The translations under genes and the position numbers were made by a program. A DNA stretch of 64,000 nt from positions 1 to 64,000 of the forward strand of contig NZ_CP132353.1 of the NCBI RefSeq assembly GCF_030758455.1, read 5' to 3'. The stretch comes from Erwinia pyri (GTDB lineage: Bacteria; Pseudomonadota; Gammaproteobacteria; Enterobacterales; Enterobacteriaceae). Under the pieces are notes generated by a model, which did not search any database, was not told the DNA's origin, and saw nothing but the letters and a program-made list of their open reading frames with translations. Positions 58,382-64,000 of this stretch are shown here, in pieces. The first letter of the stretch is position 1; each line of letters begins with the position of its first letter.

Positions 58382-58385
58382 TAAA

Positions 58386-58412
58386 GAAAAACCCGCCCTC
58401 TGGCGGGTTTTG
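58386..58412 (+). terminator. Intrinsic terminator of yiaG
   Basis: An AAAACCCGCC / GGCGGGTTTT stem with CTCT loop is followed by TGTGTTT. It is convincing for the plus strand; the left A's could also serve the minus strand. Confidence 0.85.
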
Positions 58413-58599
58413 TGTTTCTGGCTGTCAGAGACAGCACTTTTCACCGCATTCTCTTCGCTTCTTCTGCCAGCCCAGCAATTATCGCTGTTTCGCTATAAGT
58501 CAGCGGTTATCGCAATTCTGCTATAACTCGATCGTTCCGTGAAACACAACTTCATCCATAAAATTCCCGATAAAGCGGCCTGCTTCCTTCAGTTGCTGA

Positions 58600-58629
58600 T
58601 TGCCGGAGCGAAGGCTTTCGCCCCGGCAA
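58600..58629. repeat. Hairpin beyond the glyS stop
   Basis: TTGCCGG-A-GCGAA and TTCGC-C-CCGGCAA with loop GGCT form a long stem just past glyS. No T-run follows on the minus strand. The other bases of the 254-bp yiaG-glyS gap show nothing recognisable. Confidence 0.6.
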
Positions 58630-58635
58630 AGGCTG

Positions 58636-60705
58636 TTACTGCAGCAGCGAAATATCCGCTACCTGCAGGAACAGCTCACGCAGTTTAGCCAGCAGCGTCA
58701 GGCGGTTGATCCGTACCTCACGCTCTTCGGCGTTCACCATCACCTTCTCGAAGAAGTTATCTACCGCCGTACGCAGCTGGGCCAGCTCAATCAGCGCGTC
58801 CTGGTAGCGGCCTTCCGCGAAGTAAGGCTGAAGTTTGCTGCTCAGCGCGGAAACGTAGGTCGCCAGCTTGATCTCTTCATTCTCTTTCAGCAGGGACGCC
58901 TGCACGCTGTCGTTCAGCGGCTCGGTGGCTTTGGCCAGAATGTTGGAGACACGCTTGTTCGCGGCGGCCAGCGTGGCAGCCTCTTCCAGCGAGCGGAAGT
59001 GCGATACGGCTTTCATCCGCGCGTTAAAGTCTGCCGGACGGGTTGGACGACGCGCCAGCACTGCCTGAATGGTATCCACGCTGTGGCCCTCTTCCTGATA
59101 CCAGGTACGGAAACGGCCCAACATAAAGTCGATCACCTCATCCACTACTTTGGCATTGCTCAGCTTGCTGCCATAGAGGCGCACGGCTTCTTCCGTCAGC
59201 GTTTGCAGATCCAGCGGCAGGTTTTTCTCAACGATGATGCGCAAAACGCCCAGCGCGGCGCGGCGCAGCGCGAACGGATCCTTGTCGCCTTTCGGATGCT
59301 GTCCGATGCCGAAAATGCCGGCCAGCGTATCCATCTTATCGGCGATAGCCAGCGCACAGGCCACCGGATTAGAGGGCAGATCGTCACCGGCAAAGCGCGG
59401 CTGATACTGCTCGTTCAGCGCAACGGCAACATCTTCCGCCTCGCCGTCGTGGCGGGCGTAGTGCATGCCCATCACGCCCTGGGTGTCGGTGAATTCAAAC
59501 ACCATGTTGGTCATCAGGTCGCACTTGGAGAGCAGACCAGCGCGCGTGGCGTGGTTAACATCTGCGCCAGTTTGCCCGGCAATCCAGCCAGCCAGTGCCT
59601 GAATGCGGTCGGTTTTATCACGCAGCGTGCCCAGCTCTTTCTGGAACAGCACGGTTTCGAGACGCGGCAGGTTATCTTCAAGACGCTTTTTGCGATCTGA
59701 GTTGAAGAAGAACTCAGCATCGGCCAGACGTGGGCGAACCACTTTTTCGTTACCGGAGATAATCTGCTGCGGATCTTTCGACTCGATATTGGTGACAAAG
59801 ATGAAGTTTGGCAGCAGCTTGCCCGCCGGGTCATAGACCGGGAAGTACTTCTGGTCGCCCTTCATGGTGTAGACCAGCGCTTCCGCCGGTACCGCCAGGA
59901 ATTTCTCTTCAAATTTCGCCGTCAGCACCACCGGCCATTCCACCAGCGAGGTGACCTCTTCCAGCAGGCTGTCGCTAAGGTCGGCAACGCCGCCGATTTC
60001 GCGCGCTGCCGCTTCGGCATCCGCTTTGATCTGCGCTTTACGCGCTTCGTAGTCAGCCTGCACCTTGCCACGTTCCAGCAGGATCTGCGGATACTGGTCG
60101 GCGCTATCAAGGCTGAACTCCGCTTCGCCCATAAAGCGATGACCACGAATGGTGCGGCCGGAAGTGACGCCCAGGATAGTGGCGTCCAGGCTCTCTTCAC
60201 CCAGCAGCAACGTCAGCGTATGCACCGGACGCACAAACTGCACGTCGGAATCGCCCCAGCGCATCAGTTTCGGGATCGGCAGCTTAGAGAGGGCAGTGCT
60301 GACCATCGCCGGCAGCAGCGACTGTGCGCTTTCGCCTTTCATGTGCGCACGGTAGAGCAGCCATTCGCCTTTGTCGGTACTCAGGCGTTCAGCCTGATCG
60401 ACGGTGATACCGCAACCGCGTGCCCAGCCTTCGGCAGCTTTGGTCGCCACGCCGTTAGCATCAAACGCAGCGGCAATCGCCGGGCCGCGTTTTTCAACTT
60501 CGCGGTCTGGCTGGGCGGCGCTCAGGGCAGCCACTTTCAGCGCCAGGCGGCGGGGGGAAGCAAACCAGCTCACTTCGCCGTGCGTCAGGCCTGCGGCATC
60601 CAGTTCGGCAGTGAAGCTGGCGGCAAAAGATTCAGCTAAATTGCGCAGTGCTTTTGGTGGCAGCTCTTCAGTGCCAAGCTCCACCAGAAAAGTTTTTTCC
60701 GTCAT
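58636..60705 (-). CDS. glyS: Glycine-tRNA ligase beta subunit
   Basis: The 689-residue beta subunit of the bacterial alpha2beta2 glycyl-tRNA synthetase, the same length as in E. coli. It starts [20 protein letters not shown], with the HD-like central region ([36 protein letters not shown]) and the C-terminal DALR-type anticodon-binding region. It lies nine bases after glyQ, in one operon. Confidence 0.97.
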   Translation of the reverse strand: MTEKTFLVELGTEELPPKALRNLAESFAASFTAELDAAGLTHGEVSWFASPRRLALKVAALSAAQPDREVEKRGPAIAAAFDANGVATKAAEGWARGCGITVDQAERLSTDKGEWLLYRAHMKGESAQSLLPAMVSTALSKLPIPKLMRWGDSDVQFVRPVHTLTLLLGEESLDATILGVTSGRTIRGHRFMGEAEFSLDSADQYPQILLERGKVQADYEARKAQIKADAEAAAREIGGVADLSDSLLEEVTSLVEWPVVLTAKFEEKFLAVPAEALVYTMKGDQKYFPVYDPAGKLLPNFIFVTNIESKDPQQIISGNEKVVRPRLADAEFFFNSDRKKRLEDNLPRLETVLFQKELGTLRDKTDRIQALAGWIAGQTGADVNHATRAGLLSKCDLMTNMVFEFTDTQGVMGMHYARHDGEAEDVAVALNEQYQPRFAGDDLPSNPVACALAIADKMDTLAGIFGIGQHPKGDKDPFALRRAALGVLRIIVEKNLPLDLQTLTEEAVRLYGSKLSNAKVVDEVIDFMLGRFRTWYQEEGHSVDTIQAVLARRPTRPADFNARMKAVSHFRSLEEAATLAAANKRVSNILAKATEPLNDSVQASLLKENEEIKLATYVSALSSKLQPYFAEGRYQDALIELAQLRTAVDNFFEKVMVNAEEREVRINRLTLLAKLRELFLQVADISLLQ

Positions 60706-60714
60706 GGCGGCCTC

Positions 60715-61626
60715 TTATTTCTTGTTATTGCACATCGGGAAGCCCAGCGCCTCACGCGACGCATAGTAGGCTTCAGCCACGGCTTTGGTCAGGGTGCGAA
60801 TGCGCAGAATGTAGCGCTGACGCTCGGTCACGGAGATCGCTTTACGCGCATCCAGCAGGTTAAACGAGTGGCCCGCTTTCAGAATGCGTTCGTAGGCTGG
60901 CAGCGGCAGAGGCGTTTCCAACGCCAGCAGGCTCTGCGCCTCTTTCTCATACTGCTCAAAGCAGGAGAAGAGGAAGTCGACATCGGCGTATTCGAAGTTA
61001 TAGGTGGACTGCTCCACTTCATTCTGATGGAACACGTCGCCATAGGTCGTTTTGCCCAGCGGGCCGTCGCTCCAGATCAGGTCATAGACGCTGTCCACGC
61101 CCTGGATATACATTGCCAGACGCTCCAGGCCATAGGTGATTTCGCCGGTAACCGGTTTGCACTCCAGACCGCCAACCTGCTGGAAGTAGGTGAACTGCGT
61201 CACTTCCATGCCGTTGAGCCACACTTCCCAGCCCAGACCCCAGGCACCCAACGTCGGGTTTTCCCAGTTGTCTTCTACAAAGCGGATATCATGAATAGTT
61301 GGATCCAGCCCCAGCGCCTTCAGGGAGCCGAGGTAAAGCTCCTGAATGTTCTCAGGCGAGGGCTTAATCGCTACCTGGAACTGATAGTAGTGCTGCAGGC
61401 GGTTAGGGTTCTCACCATAGCGGCCATCGGTAGGGCGGCGTGACGGTTGCACATAGGCAACGGCCATCGGCTCTGGCCCTATGGCACGCAGGCAGGTCAT
61501 GGGATGAGAAGTCCCTGCACCCACTTCCATGTCCAGTGGTTGCACAATGGTGCAGCCCAGGCTGCCCCAGTAATCCTGTAAGGTCAGGATCAGTCCCTGA
61601 AAGGTTTTAGTATCAAACTTTTGCAT
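60715..61626 (-). CDS. glyQ: Glycine-tRNA ligase alpha subunit
   Basis: The 303-residue catalytic subunit charges tRNA-Gly. It has the class II core with motif [50 protein letters not shown] and [20 protein letters not shown]. It matches E. coli GlyQ throughout. A promoter with -10 TATACT lies about 45 bp upstream. Confidence 0.98.
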   Translation of the reverse strand: MQKFDTKTFQGLILTLQDYWGSLGCTIVQPLDMEVGAGTSHPMTCLRAIGPEPMAVAYVQPSRRPTDGRYGENPNRLQHYYQFQVAIKPSPENIQELYLGSLKALGLDPTIHDIRFVEDNWENPTLGAWGLGWEVWLNGMEVTQFTYFQQVGGLECKPVTGEITYGLERLAMYIQGVDSVYDLIWSDGPLGKTTYGDVFHQNEVEQSTYNFEYADVDFLFSCFEQYEKEAQSLLALETPLPLPAYERILKAGHSFNLLDARKAISVTERQRYILRIRTLTKAVAEAYYASREALGFPMCNNKK

Positions 61627-61670
61627 GTTGGGTCCGCACGCGAGACAAGTGGTAATAAAAAGTGGGCGCC

Positions 61671-61699
61671 AGTATACCCTTTGACCGTCAGATAGTCAG
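61671..61699 (-). promoter_or_regulatory. Likely glyQS promoter
   Basis: On the minus strand a -10 TATACT (61671-61676) is preceded, 17 bases upstream, by CTGACT as a weak -35. Confidence 0.55.
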
Positions 61700-61846
61700 C
61701 CCGTGATTAAATGCATTCGCCTTGTCGTGAGCGGGAAGCGCCGGGACAATTCAGGCAAAAAAGGGTAAAAAATGAGGGTGCTTTCGGGGAGTTTTCAATT
61801 TCTGATGGCTTTCGTTTTTTGGCATCTGAATTTTTCGGGTAATTGC

Positions 61847-62044
61847 CCTGTTTCCATTAATTAAAATAACGGAAACCCTTTCTCCACCTCAACCAATAAA
61901 AATGCCATCGGCATCCACATCTATAAAGAAGTTTTTATCTTCTAAGATGGCATCATACGCTACAGGTTGATGAAGATCATAAGGTGGAATTAAATTGTGT
62001 TGCTCAACCACTCTTCTGGCAATCTTTTCTGCTGGCTGGATCAT
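61847..62044 (-). pseudogene. Truncated ImmA/IrrE-like toxin gene
   Basis: From ATG 62044 a 51-codon frame (starting MIQPAEKIARRVVEQHNLIPP, ending DADGIFIG) stops at TGA 61889-61891. The reading continues in frame after the stop as GGERVSVILINGNRA, which fits the N-terminal half of ImmA/IrrE-domain proteins (ADGITIG, then ILIN, then the HEXXH helix). The metal-binding HExxH is absent, so the gene is broken by a stop and truncated. The ATG overlaps the stop of the upstream 103-residue gene (ATGA), the normal partner arrangement. Confidence 0.5.
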
Positions 62045-62352
62045 AATTTACCAATTGATTTCAGCCATGCTTCCATTTTATGAGCTTCCTGAGCATTTCC
62101 TGCCTGGGCTATCATAGCCAACTGTTCATAGTTTTGTGCCCTATCCAGAGTGGTATTATTCTTATGTGCTTTGAGGATAAGCGGCAGTACCGACGGTTTT
62201 GTAGACCACAAGGTATATTCACTCCATGTCATACCAAGATATTGATGAAGTTCCATACCTTGCCCCTCAACACCTTTATGCCACTGCTCTACATAATCAT
62301 CAATCTCATCTGACAACACGTCACCAGCGAGGCATTTTTGAATGAAATTCAT
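62041..62352 (-). CDS. Small antitoxin/immunity-like protein of unknown family
   Basis: A 103-residue acidic protein (DEIDDYVEQWHKG, MELHQYLGMTWSEYTLW, then a helical tail ending EAWLKSIGKL). The middle motif recalls small proteins paired with ImmA/IrrE-domain toxins, and a truncated one overlaps its end. It is also nine bases downstream of a colicin E3-like tip and could be that toxin's immunity protein, though it does not resemble Im3. A good TAGGAGAG ribosome site overlaps the upstream stop. The role is undecided between these two. Confidence 0.6.
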   Translation of the reverse strand: MNFIQKCLAGDVLSDEIDDYVEQWHKGVEGQGMELHQYLGMTWSEYTLWSTKPSVLPLILKAHKNNTTLDRAQNYEQLAMIAQAGNAQEAHKMEAWLKSIGKL

Positions 62353-62361
62353 TTGTCTCTC

Positions 62362-62601
62362 CTAATTCTGCTTGCTGATTTTTCTGCCGCGTACCGCGGG
62401 TTTAATGATAATACCTGTAACAGGATCAACTACACCAAGGTGCATCCCACGTTTATTGAAAACTTCGATCTCACCGTGCATTGAATCCCAAGTGTAATAA
62501 AGATTTTCGATATTATCTTTATAAACCTTACGGCCACCTTCGATTCCTGCTACTAACAATCCATCCAGAATGGATGGGACTGGAATGGGCAATCCCCCCA
62601 A
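62362..62601 (-). CDS. Orphan colicin E3-type rRNase toxin tip
   Basis: A 79-residue frame from TTG 62601, with a perfect AGGAGG five bases upstream. Residues 38-46 (WDSMHGEIE) and 54-63 (HLGVVDPVTG), with R71 and R73, match the pattern of the colicin E3 cytotoxic domain. Its catalytic Asp, His, Glu and Glu have the same +3, +5, +7 spacing (D39, H42, E44, E46). That domain cuts 16S rRNA in the A site. No translocation or receptor domains remain. The frame is open for about 18 more codons upstream with similar character, so this is probably the 3' end of a larger toxin gene now broken. Confidence 0.65.
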   Translation of the reverse strand: MGGLPIPVPSILDGLLVAGIEGGRKVYKDNIENLYYTWDSMHGEIEVFNKRGMHLGVVDPVTGIIIKPAVRGRKISKQN

Positions 62602-62858
62602 AACAACCTCCTGGCTTCCTTTCCTGATGTAAGCATTTTCTGGCGCACTATAGTTTCAGTCAAGATGAGTTCTGGCACTAAAGCGGGTGAATAAATGGTT
62701 TTACGAGCGCGGTTCCATTTACTGTTTCCTGGGACGTGGTTTACTGAAATGCCCTTGATATCGCTATCATCAGAAAATCGTATACGTTCTGTACAGGCAG
62801 TTTTTAAGAGGATGTCATAGCTGGCGAAGCAGAATCTAACTGGATGATTTTTAAATTT
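62602..62858 (-). pseudogene. Frameshifted remnant upstream of the toxin tip
   Basis: On the minus strand a frame from about 62858 to 62650 reads as plausible protein (for example SDDSDIKGISVNHVPGNSKW, then YSPALVPELILTE). After about 62655 the coding look moves to the frame of the toxin tip (APENAYIRKGSQEVVLGG). This is best explained by a frameshift in one ancestral toxin gene. No start codon or complete domain is left, and the region is not recognised by family. Confidence 0.4.
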
Positions 62859-62942
62859 TTAAATCATACCTGCCATGCAATTATCGACCGACATCACCAT
62901 ACCAGTAGCGCAAAACCAGACCATCTGGTGAAAATTCGCGCG

Positions 62943-62967
62943 TTGACTTTCGTCTGATCGTATACGA
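62943..62967 (+). promoter_or_regulatory. Promoter/operator region of the RidA gene
   Basis: TTGACT at 62943-62948 may be a -35. TCGTATACGA at 62958-62967 is a perfect palindrome, and its core CGTATACG recurs at 62779-62786. The GTATAC core is common in operators of GntR-family regulators. No regulator gene is in view. Confidence 0.4.
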
Positions 62968-63002
62968 ATTTGGCCTCACTAACTCTTCGGTGAGAGACCT
63001 CA

Positions 63003-63395
63003 ATGAAAAAGGCTATTGCGTACCCTGGTATGAAAGCGGAAGACCGGCCGATGGGACCCGCGCCCCTCTCGGCTGCGGTGCTGCATGAACCGATGCTGTT
63101 TATCTCCGGCCAGGTAGCGATTGATCCTTACACCGCCGCTATCGTTGGCGAGGATATTCAGGCACAGACCCGCCAGGTATTGAAAAACGTGGGCGATCTG
63201 CTCGGTGAAGCGGGGATGACCTTTGACAACGTTGTCCGCGTGACGATTTTTCTGACCGATCTCTCGCTCTTCTCGCAGCTGAACGAGGTTTACGCCGACT
63301 ACTTCTCCTTCCCGTTCCCGGCCCGCGCTACCGTCGGTATCCAGCTCAACCACCCCGATCTGCTGGTTGAGATGGAAGTCACGGCGATGCGCTGA
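63003..63395 (+). CDS. RidA/YjgF-family enamine/imine deaminase-like protein
   Basis: A 130-residue RidA-family protein. It has LFISGQVAIDP, QTRQVLKNVGDLLGEAGMTFDNVVRVTIFLTD, FPARATVGIQL and the C-terminal VEMEVTAM. The family's catalytic Arg is present in FPARATVG. It precedes a 2-hydroxyacid dehydrogenase by 12 bases. It may clear reactive enamines or act in a small catabolic operon continuing beyond the window. Confidence 0.9.
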   Translation: MKKAIAYPGMKAEDRPMGPAPLSAAVLHEPMLFISGQVAIDPYTAAIVGEDIQAQTRQVLKNVGDLLGEAGMTFDNVVRVTIFLTDLSLFSQLNEVYADYFSFPFPARATVGIQLNHPDLLVEMEVTAMR

Positions 63396-63407
63396 GGGAG
63401 AAAAACC

Positions 63408-64000
63408 ATGCATATCCATATCGAAAATGACCCCGCTGGCCCGCAGGCGCTGCAACTCTCTGAAACGCTTCTCTGGCAGCGGCTGCAGGCAAATCCGGCG
63501 CTGCAGGGCAAATTTACGCTGTCAGAAAATCACGATCCTCAGCATCTGGCTGAATTTCTTCTGGTGGCGGATATCGTCTGGGCCGGACGTAAGTTTCCGC
63601 TGTATCAGCACGCGGCAGACGCCACCAGGCTGAGGTGGGTGCAGGTTATCTCCGCTGGCGTGGAAAGCTGGCTGGAGAAGTGGCCCGACGCGGTTCAGCT
63701 CACTAACGCCTCCGGCGTGCATGGCGAGAAGGGCGCGGAATTTATTCTGATGTCGGCCCTGATGTTCAACTACGGCATCCCTGGCTTTCTGCAGGATCAG
63801 GCGAACCAGCAGTGGCGTCCGGTCTTTGGCGGCTGCGCACGCGGTAAGAAAGTGCTGCTGCTGGGGCTGGGCGGCATTGGCGCGGCCGCGGCTGCGTTGC
63901 TGACCCGACAGGGGTACGAGGTGGTGGGCGTAACCCGCAGTGGGCAAAGCACTGCCACGGTTGCGCGCTGCATCAGCATCGAAGAGGTGGATGCTGAACT
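63408..64000 (+). CDS. D-2-hydroxyacid dehydrogenase family protein (partial, cut by window end)
   Basis: The first 197 codons of a dehydrogenase, starting MHIHIENDPAGPQALQLSE, with GGGAG seven bases upstream. The NAD-binding loop LLLGLGGIGAAAAALLTRQGYEVVGVTRSG is near residues 145-173. An upstream WVQVISAGVESWL and NASGVHGEKGAEFILMSALM match the glyoxylate/hydroxypyruvate-reductase A type. The catalytic residues lie beyond the end. Confidence 0.88.
   Translation, partial: MHIHIENDPAGPQALQLSETLLWQRLQANPALQGKFTLSENHDPQHLAEFLLVADIVWAGRKFPLYQHAADATRLRWVQVISAGVESWLEKWPDAVQLTNASGVHGEKGAEFILMSALMFNYGIPGFLQDQANQQWRPVFGGCARGKKVLLLGLGGIGAAAAALLTRQGYEVVGVTRSGQSTATVARCISIEEVDAE

Overview
The window is chromosomal DNA of an enterobacterium, most likely Erwiniaceae (Erwinia/Pantoea-like). 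The dnaA-dnaN-recF-gyrB block, the dgo genes, yidR-yidQ-ibpA, avtA, ghrB, yiaD, tag, yibF, fdhE-fdoIHG-fdhD, sodA, yibL-mtlRDA, yiaF, yiaG and glyS-glyQ all read as close relatives of the E. coli proteins. The gene order is rearranged. A lone ibpA without ibpB, a Cys-type formate dehydrogenase with no selAB beside yibF, and a type III effector-chaperone pair fit a plant-associated Erwiniaceae. No rRNA, tRNA, transposase gene or CRISPR array was seen.

Layout. 0.1-6.3 kb: replication genes dnaA, dnaN, recF, gyrB. 6.3-13.9 kb: an orphan LuxR-type regulator, yidA, and the D-galactonate operon dgoRKAD with DgoR-type operators, then an ERIC repeat and an MFS transporter-dehydrogenase pair. 14-16.4 kb: yidR, yidQ and heat-shock ibpA with a sigma-32 promoter and a ROSE-type thermometer. 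16.4-23.2 kb: avtA, then a 2-ketogluconate cluster (PtxS-like regulator, kguE, kguK, kguT, ghrB/kguD) with a perfect PtxS-like palindrome. 23.4-27.7 kb: yiaD, tag, an EstA-type autotransporter esterase, yibF. 27.7-34.5 kb: formate dehydrogenase-O with fdhE and fdhD. Here fdoG has Cys196 instead of selenocysteine and runs in frame into fdoH.

34.5-39.1 kb: a DeoR-type regulator divergent from a class III aminotransferase, sodA, and then an islet with a HopX/XopE-like cysteine-protease/transglutaminase-fold effector, its CesT-like chaperone, and a degenerate hrp-box promoter. 39.5-43.2 kb: a ribose-type sugar ABC transporter. 43.2-47.8 kb: yibL and the mannitol operon mtlADR (minus strand) with several CRP-like sites. 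47.9-48.5 kb: a ParE/Phd-type toxin-antitoxin pair flanked by an 18-bp direct repeat. 48.7-57.3 kb: yiaF, then a seven-gene operon (GntR regulator, Opp/Dpp-type ABC transporter, gamma-glutamyltransferase) probably for uptake and hydrolysis of gamma-glutamyl peptides. 58-61.6 kb: yiaG, glyS, glyQ. 61.8-62.9 kb: decayed toxin debris, namely a colicin E3-like rRNase tip, a 103-residue antitoxin/immunity-like protein and a truncated ImmA/IrrE-like gene. 63-64 kb: a RidA-family gene and a 2-hydroxyacid dehydrogenase cut by the window end.

The two places where something little described may sit are the effector-chaperone islet (37.76-39.09 kb) and the orphan toxin-tip locus (61.85-62.86 kb). Family identifications come from remembered sequences and motifs; no database search was run.
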